From JBBQTU01 sp038213005 (lineage in GTDB: Bacteria > Planctomycetota > Phycisphaerae > Tepidisphaerales > Tepidisphaeraceae), in contig JBBQTU010000016.1 of assembly GCA_038213005.1 (NCBI GenBank), positions 1-31,616 on the forward strand: a DNA stretch of 31,616 nucleotides. The letters run 5' to 3'. The position numbers and the translations under genes were made by a program. The stretch's first letter is position 1; each line of letters opens with the position of its first letter. Shown here one piece after another: positions 19,257 to 27,268 of this stretch. The notes below the pieces were generated by a model. The model was not told the origin of the DNA and searched no databases. It saw only the letters and a program-made list of their open reading frames with translations.

Positions 19257-21125
19257 CTATGGCGCCTGCGCATCGAGCACATGCACTCGGATCTCCCGGG
19301 GCAGCAGCGTTTCCAGGCGTCGTTGCAGGCTGCCCTTGATCATCCGGTGGACCAGGCCGCGGCGCGAGGAACCCATCAGAATTTCATCGACGCCTTCCAT
19401 GGCGGCCGCCTCGGCGAGCTGTTCGGCGGCGTCGGTGCCGACGTCATACATGGGGATGATGACCACACCGTGGCGGTGGCCGACGGACAGGAACTCGGCA
19501 AACATCGTCTGGGCGGGATGGTCCTGATCCAGGGTCATCCCCTCGACCGTGACATTGTGGGCGAGACTGATCTCTCGAACAAACGCGACCACGAGCGAGG
19601 CGTGGTTGCGGCTGGCATACTCGACGGCGGCGGCGGCCAGGTGCGATGAGCCGGCGGTTGCGACCAGCACTTTCCGCCCGCTGAGGGCCTCCGGGGTGAT
19701 CTGTTCCAGGATGGCCCGGCGCAGCAGGGCGGCCGGGCCGACCGCGGGACCACTCATGCGCCGGGTGATGAATCGGGCCGTCAGGCCGACGACCATCACG
19801 ATGGTGACGAAGATCAGGGCGTGCATCTTGGTCAGGGCCAGGGTGATCCAGATCGCCCCCAGGATCACGGCCAGCAGCACCGCGCCGCCCTTACGCCACC
19901 AGCCGCGCACGCGGGGATGCATGGCAACCAGCGACACGTTGATCGCCACAGCGCCGACCACGCCGATGGCATAGAGGGCCGCCAGGCTCTCCAGTTCGTG
20001 GCTTACCAGCAGCACGATGCACGGCACGACCATCGCGACGATCGCCGCCAGCCATGGAACGCCGAAGCGGTTGAGCTTCTGCAGGCAACTGGGCAACTCA
20101 CCATCCCGGCTGAGCAGATATTGCAGCGAGATCATGCCGGTGATGACGGTGTTCACCGCCGATAGCAGCAGGACGCCGCCCAGGGCTCGCACCGACATCT
20201 CGGCCCAGTGGCCGATAAAATGGCCGCCCAGGAAGGCCAGCATGTCTTCCTTGTGGTCGGCACGGGCGCTGTCCGGCAATGCCGAAACCATCGCGACGCC
20301 CAGGAGCAGGTTGAATAGCGCCACTTCGGCGGCGACGACCCAGATCGCCTTGCGCGCGGTGAGGGTGACCGGCTTTTTCATCACGCCGGCGAGGTTGCCG
20401 ATGGCCTCCACCCCCGAGAGCGCCAGCACAATCGCGACAAACTGCAGCCACACCGTCAGCGGTGGGTCGGTTATGGGTGTGATTCGTGCGGGCAGGGCCG
20501 CCCAGTTGACCTGCGGCATCGCGAAGACGCTGATCAGCAGGGTGATGAAAATCATGCCTGCGGCCGCCACGATGGCGAAACCTCCGGTGTGGCGAGGCCC
20601 TAAGAAGTTCAGCAGACCGATCGCGATGATTGACACGATGGCCCACATTCCGGGCGAGGTCAGGGAGAACAGATCCGTGCTGGCGTGCTTGCCGAAGAAG
20701 TAGTGAAAGCCATCCAGCGACGACAGGCTGGCTGTCACCACATAGTCGGCAAACAGCAGTAGCGCGCCGATTACCGCCAGAGTGCGGCTAACCCGCTTGG
20801 CGGCGGTGTAAACGCCGCCGCCATCGGGATAGACGCGGCAAATCTGGGTATAGGCCCAGCCCACCGCCAGCAGCAGCAGGCTCATCGCCGCCAATAGCCA
20901 GAGGCTGGTCCGGGGGGCGAAGAAGAACGCCAGGCCCAGGACGTAGAGTCGGCTGGTGCCCCAGTCGCCAAAGAGCAGCCCGGCCGCCTGACGCCAAGTG
21001 ACGTTGCGGGGACGGTGGCTGACCAGCAAGGACAGCGCATGGCGCTCTGCGGGCCTGATCGTCTCCGACCCGTCCTGCCCGGCTCCAGAACCAGACTGCG
21101 GCGCAGATGAAGCGCTATCCATCAT
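19257..21125 (-). CDS. APC-superfamily permease with C-terminal universal-stress-type domain, KimA-like potassium importer candidate
   Basis: The 622-residue membrane protein has about 12 hydrophobic helices (residues ~45-460) and a soluble C-terminal domain (~475-618) of universal-stress type, with KVLVATAGSSHLAAAAVEYA and MGSSRRGLVHRMIKGS. It parallels Bacillus KimA (YdaO, about 607 residues): YPDGGGVY at residues 99-106 (YPQGGGAY in KimA), then FADYVVTASLSS and LSGVEAIGN in the order expected. KimA takes up K+ with protons and is shut down by c-di-AMP. A c-di-AMP riboswitch at 21270-21410 precedes this gene, which supports potassium over amino acids as substrate. Start is ATG 21125, with another ATG right after it. 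The family is secure and the substrate is inferred. Confidence 0.88.
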   Translation of the reverse strand: MMDSASSAPQSGSGAGQDGSETIRPAERHALSLLVSHRPRNVTWRQAAGLLFGDWGTSRLYVLGLAFFFAPRTSLWLLAAMSLLLLAVGWAYTQICRVYPDGGGVYTAAKRVSRTLAVIGALLLFADYVVTASLSSLDGFHYFFGKHASTDLFSLTSPGMWAIVSIIAIGLLNFLGPRHTGGFAIVAAAGMIFITLLISVFAMPQVNWAALPARITPITDPPLTVWLQFVAIVLALSGVEAIGNLAGVMKKPVTLTARKAIWVVAAEVALFNLLLGVAMVSALPDSARADHKEDMLAFLGGHFIGHWAEMSVRALGGVLLLSAVNTVITGMISLQYLLSRDGELPSCLQKLNRFGVPWLAAIVAMVVPCIVLLVSHELESLAALYAIGVVGAVAINVSLVAMHPRVRGWWRKGGAVLLAVILGAIWITLALTKMHALIFVTIVMVVGLTARFITRRMSGPAVGPAALLRRAILEQITPEALSGRKVLVATAGSSHLAAAAVEYASRNHASLVVAFVREISLAHNVTVEGMTLDQDHPAQTMFAEFLSVGHRHGVVIIPMYDVGTDAAEQLAEAAAMEGVDEILMGSSRRGLVHRMIKGSLQRRLETLLPREIRVHVLDAQAP

Positions 21126-21269
21126 GTGGATTGTCCGAACGCGCTGTCACCCCTCTTGTCCGCGTGGTCCTGCCCACGGACGGAAGGAGCAGCAACGCAC
21201 ATCGCCGCTCGGAAATCGCCGGAGGTGGGTTAGACCCGGCCGGCAGGAGAGCAAAGCGTTGTGCCCTTT

Positions 21270-21410
21270 CACATGCCTTCGGGGTTAGCTGTCGGGCTGG
21301 AGCTTGAAAGTGCTCTGGGACGTTCATACGTCCCTGCGCCCCCGGCCGACGACGTTTCCGGACGTCAGCCCTTGGGTCCCCCGTGCTGCGGTCCCGCAGG
21401 CTTTCATACC
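21270..21410 (-). ncRNA. c-di-AMP riboswitch (ydaO/yuaA class)
   Basis: On the minus strand the two conserved blocks of the class are present in the right order: GGGGGACCCAA at 21382-21372 and GACAGCTAACCCCGAAGGC near 21293-21275. Between them are a stem with GACGT/ACGTC (21370-21344) and a perfect 7-bp hairpin GGGACGT-ATGA-ACGTCCC (21334-21317). Before the first block is a 6-bp hairpin (21399-21386). The usual GGGGTGAATCC block appears as the variant GGGGGCGCAGGG. About 150 bases separate the aptamer from the permease start codon. This gap holds a possible expression-platform hairpin (GTCCGTGG with CCACGCGGAC). The class normally turns genes off when c-di-AMP is high. Confidence 0.85.
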
Positions 21411-21448
21411 CACAGACCCGCAACCTCGGCTGTCACAAACTAGCGGGG

Positions 21449-21476
21449 ATGCTAACGGGAGCGCCGGCGAAGTCAA
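21449..21476 (-). promoter_or_regulatory. Promoter driving the riboswitch and permease gene
   Basis: On the minus strand: a -35 box TTGACT (21476-21471), a 16-base spacer and a -10 box TAGCAT (21454-21449). Transcription would start near 21442, about 30 bases before the aptamer, which is a sensible position. Confidence 0.5.
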
Positions 21477-21592
21477 CGCCGCCATCCCGCCGAAAGGCCA
21501 GGGCATGCAGGGTGATCGCATTTGAAAATCATGACATAGCAAGAATACGGAATCGCCCGAGGTCTTGCGCTGATAGATTCGGCCCTTCGTTA

Positions 21593-21604
21593 GCGAAGCT
21601 TCGC
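21593..21604. repeat. 12-bp perfect palindrome GCGAAGCTTCGC
   Basis: It lies in an unusually AT-rich stretch (21520-21640) between the riboswitch promoter and the transposase remnant. No gene is seen there. Confidence 0.5.
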
Positions 21605-21680
21605 AGTAAAACCTATTTCTCCAAGGAAAGGAGCTTGCGCGCATGGAGGCACAAGCGACTGCGGGTCTGCTGCGCTTTTA

Positions 21681-21818
21681 CCGAAGTCTCACAGTGACCA
21701 CAACCACACGAACGCCGAGTTCTTCGCCGAGGGCATCCGCGACCACTGGGGCGTGGAGAACGCTCTGCACTGGTGCCTGGACGTGGGCATGAAGGAATGG
21801 GAGCAGCCGACGCACTAG
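21681..21818 (+). pseudogene. ISAs1-family transposase fragment
   Basis: The frame reads NAEFFAEGIRDHWGVEN followed by ALHWCLDVGMKEW, matching the conserved A.AVRGHWGIENSLHWVLDV..F block near the C-terminal end of ISAs1 (IS4-like DDE) transposases, and then stops at 21816-21818. Only about 45 codons remain and no intact transposase or inverted ends are seen, so it is a dead remnant. Confidence 0.7.
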
Positions 21819-21822
21819 CCGT

Positions 21823-21918
21823 GATCGGCGGGGGATGCGTGGGATGGCCCTGTGCGGGCGGGGACGCCACGCACTACTATTTCCGCGAACGCGCCCGTTT
21901 CAGGTGAAATCCGTATGA
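21823..21918 (+). repeat. Dispersed ~95-bp repeat, copy 2
   Basis: Same-direction copy of the repeat at 14944-15035, starting 5 bases after the stop of the ISAs1 remnant. It has about 4 extra bases in the middle. Confidence 0.7.
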
Positions 21919-21967
21919 CTACTATCACCAGTTGCGGGACGAAGGAACCAGGAAGCGCCGGTCTGGC

Positions 21968-21996
21968 TTGACGGGGAGGCCCCGGCGGTGTAGAAG
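21968..21996 (+). promoter_or_regulatory. Candidate promoter of the efflux operon
   Basis: TTGACG (21968-21973), a 17-base spacer and TAGAAG (21991-21996). It would start transcription near 22003, just before the palindrome at 22031-22044. Confidence 0.4.
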
Positions 21997-22030
21997 CTGT
22001 ATTCGCGTAATGAGTCTTCGTTCCAAACAT

Positions 22031-22044
22031 TGAATGCTTATTCA
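22031..22044. promoter_or_regulatory. Candidate TetR-type operator, TGAAT-GCTT-ATTCA
   Basis: An inverted repeat with 5-base arms and a 4-base centre sits between the candidate promoter and the regulator's coding region. TetR regulators usually bind such palindromes at their own promoter. It overlaps ATG 22034, which argues against that start. Confidence 0.5.
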
Positions 22045-22081
22045 GAAGATGCCGATGATGGCCCCTCAGGAAATTGAGCAG

Positions 22082-22705
22082 ATGTCGCGCAAGGACCGGC
22101 AGCGCGAGGGGCACCGGCGCGAGATTCTGGCTGCGGCTGAGCGGATCTTCGCCCGCAAGGGCTATCACGCGACGACCATGGAAGAGGTCGCCAAGGAAGC
22201 CGAGTTCGCGGTCGGGACGCTGTACAACCTGTTCAAGGGCAAGGACGACCTCTATACGAATGTCATCAAGGCGTTTGTCGAGCAGTTCCTGGGGCAATTC
22301 GCGGCGAGGGTTCAGAGCATCGACGATGCCGACAAGGCCATTGCGGCGCTGATCGAGCTGCGGCTGACGCATTTTGATGAGCACCGTGAATTCATCCGCG
22401 TGGCGTTTGAGGCGTCGCTGTGCTGCCGGTTGGAACCGGCGCAGGGGCTGGCGCCTGAACTGGTGGAAATGCACAGTCGCTACACGGAGTCGGTGAGGAA
22501 GATATTTGAGCAAGGCATCGCGCAGGGCACGTTTGACCAGGCCGACCCGCTGTATCTGGCGTTGTGCCTGGAAGGGATTATCAACGCATTTGTCGGGTAC
22601 TGGTCGAGGCATGGGTCGACGGAATCATTGAGCGAGCGCATTGCGAAGATGCGCCGGGAGTTTTTGGGGAGAATCAAGGTGCGGCTGGGGGATGGCCCGC
22701 AGTGA
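22082..22705 (+). CDS. TetR/AcrR-family transcriptional repressor of the efflux operon
   Basis: It is a DNA-binding regulator, probably released from its operator by compounds that the pump exports. The helix-turn-helix is clear: RREILAAAERIFARKGYHAT, then TMEEVAKEAEFAVGTLYNLF and the usual KDDLY turn, followed by a helical ligand-binding domain. I choose ATG 22082 (MSRKDRQREGHRREIL), which has AGGAAA 10 bases upstream and a typical N-terminus. In-frame ATGs at 22034, 22049, 22055 and 22058 are possible but lie on or next to the operator candidate and lack a good ribosome site. It is the first gene of the operon, with the adaptor gene 51 bases downstream. Which compound it senses cannot be read from the sequence. 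Confidence 0.88.
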   Translation: MSRKDRQREGHRREILAAAERIFARKGYHATTMEEVAKEAEFAVGTLYNLFKGKDDLYTNVIKAFVEQFLGQFAARVQSIDDADKAIAALIELRLTHFDEHREFIRVAFEASLCCRLEPAQGLAPELVEMHSRYTESVRKIFEQGIAQGTFDQADPLYLALCLEGIINAFVGYWSRHGSTESLSERIAKMRREFLGRIKVRLGDGPQ

Positions 22706-22756
22706 AAAGCCGCAATGTTTGTGAGCAAACGACTATTTGAGCATTGGAGTACATCA

Positions 22757-24067
22757 ATGAATCGAAGGATATCGAAACCGCTTTTCGGGGCAGCCGTGCT
22801 GGCGAGCCTTTTCTCAGAAGGATGCAATAAGGAACCCAAGGCACCCCCGGCGGCGGCGGTTCCGGAAGTGGTGGTCGCGACGGTTACCCCGCAGCGGGTC
22901 GTGCTGACGACTGAGTTGCCCGGGCGGACGTCGAGCTACCTGGTCTCGGAGATCCGGCCGCAGGTCAATGGGCTGATCCAGAAGCGGCTTTTCACCGAAG
23001 GTGCGGACGTGAAGGCCGGCGAGACGCTGTATCAGATTGACCCTGCTCCATTCCAGGCCGGCCATGACAGCGCCAAGGCGAACCTTCTGGCGATGCAGAA
23101 GGCGGCCGACCGGGCTCGCGCCGCAGTGGGCGCCAGCGACGCCAACGTCGCGCGGCAGCAGGCGACCCTGGCACTAGCCAAGACCAATGGGCAACGGTTC
23201 GACGAGCTGTTCAAAGAGCGGGCCGTGTCGGCGAGTGATCGCGATCAGGCGGTGACGGCTGTCGACGTGGCCGCAGCGACGCTGAAGGCTGCCGAGGCCG
23301 AGGTGGAGAGTGACCGGGCAGGAATCGCCGCGTCTGAGGCGGCGATCAAGCAGGCCGAATCGGCGCTGGCGATGACGGCAATCAACCTGGGCTATACCAA
23401 GATTACCGCCCCGATTTCCGGGCGGATCGGGCGATCGGCCGTGACCGAGGGCGCTGCGGTAACGGCGTATCAGCCGGCGGTTTTGGCGACGATTCAGCAG
23501 CTCGATCCGATTTACCTGGATGTCCCGCAATCGACGGCGGAACTGAGTCGCCTGAAGCGCAGCATGGACAATGGCCGCCTCCACCACGACGGAGCCGACC
23601 AGCAGAAGGTCAAGCTGTTGCTGGAAGACGGCACGGCGTATCCGCAGGCCGGGGTCTTGGCGTTTCGTGATGTAACGGTGGATCCGACGACGGCTTCGGT
23701 GATCCTGCGGGTGGTGGTGCCCAACCCGAAAGGGGCTCTGCTGCCGGGGATGTTCATCCGGGCGATCGTGGAAGAGGGCGTTAATGATGACGCGATCCTG
23801 ATCACCCAGCAGGCCGTGTCGCGCGATCCCAAGGGCAATCCCACCGCCCTGGTCGTGGACGGCGAAGGCAAGGCCCAGCAGCGTCGGCTGACGACCGATC
23901 GCGCCATCGGCGACAAATGGCTCATTGCCTCGGGCCTGGTCAAGGGCGACAGGGTGATTGTCGAAGGGGTGCAGAAAGTGCGCCCCGGGATGCTCGTTAA
24001 GGTCGTTGATGCGGCCGCAGCCAGCGCCACGAAACCCGGGCAGACGACTCAGCCGGTCACCAAGTAG
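22757..24067 (+). CDS. RND efflux periplasmic adaptor (membrane fusion protein, AcrA/MexA type)
   Basis: It links the inner-membrane pump to the outer-membrane channel. ATG 22757 has GGAG 7 bases upstream; a longer frame from 22715 lacks this. The 436-residue product has a signal sequence with Cys23 in SLFSEGC, a poor lipobox, so lipid attachment is uncertain. It then has a first lipoyl/barrel half (TELPGRTSSYLVSEIRPQVNG, with FTEGADVKAGETLYQIDP), a long Ala-rich coiled-coil hairpin (residues ~100-195), the second lipoyl half (LGYTKITAPISGRIGRSAVTEGA), a beta barrel and a membrane-proximal domain ending near VRPGMLVKV. This is the classic order. The pump gene follows after 18 bases. Confidence 0.93.
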   Translation: MNRRISKPLFGAAVLASLFSEGCNKEPKAPPAAAVPEVVVATVTPQRVVLTTELPGRTSSYLVSEIRPQVNGLIQKRLFTEGADVKAGETLYQIDPAPFQAGHDSAKANLLAMQKAADRARAAVGASDANVARQQATLALAKTNGQRFDELFKERAVSASDRDQAVTAVDVAAATLKAAEAEVESDRAGIAASEAAIKQAESALAMTAINLGYTKITAPISGRIGRSAVTEGAAVTAYQPAVLATIQQLDPIYLDVPQSTAELSRLKRSMDNGRLHHDGADQQKVKLLLEDGTAYPQAGVLAFRDVTVDPTTASVILRVVVPNPKGALLPGMFIRAIVEEGVNDDAILITQQAVSRDPKGNPTALVVDGEGKAQQRRLTTDRAIGDKWLIASGLVKGDRVIVEGVQKVRPGMLVKVVDAAAASATKPGQTTQPVTK

Positions 24068-24085
24068 TAATGACGGAGATGTAAG

Positions 24086-27000
24086 GTGCTATCAAGATTT
24101 TTCCTCGAACGTCCGGTGTTTGCCTGGGTTATCGCCATCATCCTGATGCTGGCGGGGTGCCTGGCGATCTATAGCCTGCCGGTCTCGCAGTATCCGCCGA
24201 TCGCCCCGCCGTCGATCGCGATTGACGCGTTCTATCCTGGAGCGTCGGCCAAGACGGTCGAAGACAGCGTGACGCAGATCATCGAGCAGAAGATGACCGG
24301 CTTCGACAAGATGCTGTACCTTTCGGCATCGAGCAGTTCGTCGGGGGCATCGCGCGTCGAACTGACGTTCGCGCCGGGAACCGATCCAGATATGGCGTGG
24401 TCGCAGGTTCAGAACAAGCTGCAGCTCGCCATGGCCAGTCTGCCCGAATCCATCCAGCGTCAGGGCGTCAAGGTGAGCAAGTCCACCAGGAACTACCTGA
24501 TCATCGTGGGCCTGGTCTCCGAAGACGGCAGCATGGATGGGCCGGACCTGCGCGACTATGCCGTGTCGAACGTCGAGAAGGTTTTGGCACGCGTGCCGGG
24601 CGTGGGCGAAGTGACCAGCTTTGGCTCGCAATACTCGATGCGAGTCTGGCTCAACACCGACAAGCTGAGCGACTATAGCCTGACGGTCGCGGATGTGGTG
24701 ATGGCGCTGCGGGCGTACAACGTGGAGGTATCGGCGGGCCAGTTCGGCGGCATGCCGGCGGTTGAAGGCCAGCGGATGAACGCCACGATCACCGTCCAGA
24801 ACCTGCTGAAGACCCCGGAGGAGTTTGCCAATATTCCTATCCGCAGCAATCCTGACGGGTCGGTGGTAAGGGTCAAGGACATCGGGCGGACCGAACTTGG
24901 CACCGAGTCCTACGATGCCGAGATTTTCTACGGTTCAAAGTATGCCGCCGCCATGGCCGTCCGACAGGCGCCGGGCGCCAATGCGCTAGAGACGGCGGAT
25001 GCCGTCAAGGCGAAGCTTCAAGAGCTCAGTCGCTATTTTCCGCCGGGATTGAAGGTCGTCTATCCCTACGAGACGGTACCGTTCGTGAAGGTGGCGATTG
25101 CGGAGGTGGTCAAGACCCTGATCGAGGCCATCGTGCTGGTCTTCCTGATCATGTACCTGTTCATGGGGAACATGCGGGCGACCTTGATCCCGACCATCGC
25201 GGTGCCGGTGGTGCTGCTGGGAACCTTCGCGGTGCTGGGGTTCTTCGGATTTTCGATCAACATGTTGACCATGTTCGCCATGGTGCTGGCGATTGGCCTG
25301 CTGGTGGACGATGCCATCGTGGTGGTGGAAAACGTCGAACGTATTATGAGCGAGGAAGGTCTTTCGCCGCGTGAAGCCACGCGCAAATCGATGGACCAGA
25401 TCACCCCCGCGCTGATCGGCATCGGCCTGGTGCTGTCAGCGGTGTTCGGCCCGATGGCGTTCATGGGCGGCTCCACGGGAGTCATCTATCGCCAGTTCTC
25501 AGTGACCATCATCGCGGCGATGCTTCTGTCGGTGCTGGTGGCGCTCATCTTGACGCCAGTGCTGTGCGCGGCGCTGCTCAAAGGCGTCCCGCAGGGTCAC
25601 GAGCCGGCCGAAAACGCGGTATGGTTCCTGCGGCCGTTTTTCCGATGGTTTGATCGCCTGTTCTTCAAGGCCCGGGATCTGTATCTGAAAGAGGTCGGCC
25701 GGGCGCTTTCTCACACCATTCGTTACTTGGTGCTTTTCGCCCTGATTGCGGGCGCGTTTGTGCTGCTGTTCCGTCGTATGCCCACTGCGTACCTCCCCGA
25801 CGAGGATCAGGGCATGATGATGGTCCTGGCGATGCTGCCGCCCAATGCGACGCTGGACATGACCAAGAGCACCATGGCCAAGGTCAGGGACCATTTTCTG
25901 ATCGACGAGAAGGATGCCGTGGACTCCTGCATGGTGATCTCCGGATCCAGCTTCGCCGGCAGTGGCCAGAATATGGGCATGGCGTTTGTGAAGCTGCGCG
26001 ACTGGGATGCCCGCCGGAAGCCTGAGCTGAAGGTTGACGCCGTGGCCAGAAGAGCCATGGGGGCGTTTTCAAAGTACCGCGAGGCCATGGTCTTCGCTTT
26101 TCCGCCGCCGGCTGTTCTTGAGCTGGGCAATGCCAAGGGGTTCGACTTCCAGTTGCAGGACCGCGGCGGACTGGGTCACGACGCGCTGATGGCAGCCCGC
26201 AATCAGCTTTTGGGCATGACCGCCAAGGACCCCAGGCTTTTCGGGGTCAGGCCCAACGGCATGGAAGATGTGCCTGAATATCGCCTGGACGTGGACTGGG
26301 ACAAGGCGGGCTCGCTGGGGGTGCCGATCCGCGAGATCCACAGCACGATCGTGGCGGCCTTTGGCAGTGCCTATGTCAACGACTTCGTCCAGGGCGGACG
26401 AGTCAAGCGGGTGTACGTCCAGGCCGATGCCCCGTTCCGCATGCTTCCCAAGGACGTGGAGAAACTCTACGTCCGCAATACCGCGGGGAAGATGGTTCCA
26501 TTTTCTTCGGTGACAACCGGACGCTGGACCTCGGGTTCTCCGAAACTGGAACGGTACAACGCCTTCCCGTCGATCAACATCCAGGGCGAAGCGGCCCCGG
26601 GCAGGAGTTCGGGCGAAGCGATGAAGGCCATGGAGGAGATAGCCGCCAAGCTTCCGGCAGGGATCGGCTACGACTGGACCGGGCTGTCCTATCAGGAACG
26701 AATGGCCAGCTCGCAGGCGGGCATGCTGTACGCGTTTTCCGTGCTGGTGATCTTCCTTTGCCTGGCGGCGCTGTATGAAAGCTGGCCAGTGCCGATCTCG
26801 ATCCTGCTGGCATTGCCCCTGGGTGCCATTGGCGGCGTGATCGGTGCGAGCATGAAAGGCATGCCCAACGACGTCTATTTCCAGATCGGACTGCTGACGA
26901 CCCTGGGATTGACCACCAAGAACGCCATCCTGATCGTGCAGTTTGCCAAGGCCAGGGTGGAGGAAGGGATGCCGCTCATCCCCGCGACGCTGGAGGCCGC

Positions 27001-27268
27001 GAAGCTTCGGCTTCGCCCCATCGTCATGACCTCGCTGGCGTTTGGATTCGGCGTGCTCCCGCTGGCGATTGCCAGTGGCGCAGGCGCTGGAGCACAGCGG
27101 GCCATCGGCGTCGGCGTGCTGGGTGGAGTGGTCACCGCGACGTTCCTGGTCACGCTGTTCGCTCCGCTGTTTTACGTGCTGATCTACAGGATGTCGGGAA
27201 CCTACAGAAGGCAGGAAGCGGCCCGGCTGGGCAAAGCGCAGCCCACAGAGGAGCAGACCCATGACTAA
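24086..27268 (+). CDS. RND multidrug efflux pump, HAE1 family (AcrB/MexB type)
   Basis: It is a proton-driven inner-membrane exporter of drugs, dyes or solvents that works as a trimer. The start is GTG 24086 with GGAG 7 bases upstream. At 1060 residues it matches AcrB (1049). Visible hallmarks are the N-terminus FFLERPVFAWVIAIILMLAG, the porter motif PVSQYPPIAPPSIAI, and the proton-relay aspartates D408 and D409 in LLVDDAIVVVENVERIM, with their partner K945 in GLTTKNAILIVQFAK. Two large periplasmic loops follow helices 1 and 7. The family is hydrophobe/amphiphile efflux rather than metal efflux, because the relay is DD and the repeat is AcrB-like. The stop codon region overlaps the outer-membrane factor start by 8 bases, showing translational coupling. 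Confidence 0.95.
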   Translation: MLSRFFLERPVFAWVIAIILMLAGCLAIYSLPVSQYPPIAPPSIAIDAFYPGASAKTVEDSVTQIIEQKMTGFDKMLYLSASSSSSGASRVELTFAPGTDPDMAWSQVQNKLQLAMASLPESIQRQGVKVSKSTRNYLIIVGLVSEDGSMDGPDLRDYAVSNVEKVLARVPGVGEVTSFGSQYSMRVWLNTDKLSDYSLTVADVVMALRAYNVEVSAGQFGGMPAVEGQRMNATITVQNLLKTPEEFANIPIRSNPDGSVVRVKDIGRTELGTESYDAEIFYGSKYAAAMAVRQAPGANALETADAVKAKLQELSRYFPPGLKVVYPYETVPFVKVAIAEVVKTLIEAIVLVFLIMYLFMGNMRATLIPTIAVPVVLLGTFAVLGFFGFSINMLTMFAMVLAIGLLVDDAIVVVENVERIMSEEGLSPREATRKSMDQITPALIGIGLVLSAVFGPMAFMGGSTGVIYRQFSVTIIAAMLLSVLVALILTPVLCAALLKGVPQGHEPAENAVWFLRPFFRWFDRLFFKARDLYLKEVGRALSHTIRYLVLFALIAGAFVLLFRRMPTAYLPDEDQGMMMVLAMLPPNATLDMTKSTMAKVRDHFLIDEKDAVDSCMVISGSSFAGSGQNMGMAFVKLRDWDARRKPELKVDAVARRAMGAFSKYREAMVFAFPPPAVLELGNAKGFDFQLQDRGGLGHDALMAARNQLLGMTAKDPRLFGVRPNGMEDVPEYRLDVDWDKAGSLGVPIREIHSTIVAAFGSAYVNDFVQGGRVKRVYVQADAPFRMLPKDVEKLYVRNTAGKMVPFSSVTTGRWTSGSPKLERYNAFPSINIQGEAAPGRSSGEAMKAMEEIAAKLPAGIGYDWTGLSYQERMASSQAGMLYAFSVLVIFLCLAALYESWPVPISILLALPLGAIGGVIGASMKGMPNDVYFQIGLLTTLGLTTKNAILIVQFAKARVEEGMPLIPATLEAAKLRLRPIVMTSLAFGFGVLPLAIASGAGAGAQRAIGVGVLGGVVTATFLVTLFAPLFYVLIYRMSGTYRRQEAARLGKAQPTEEQTHD

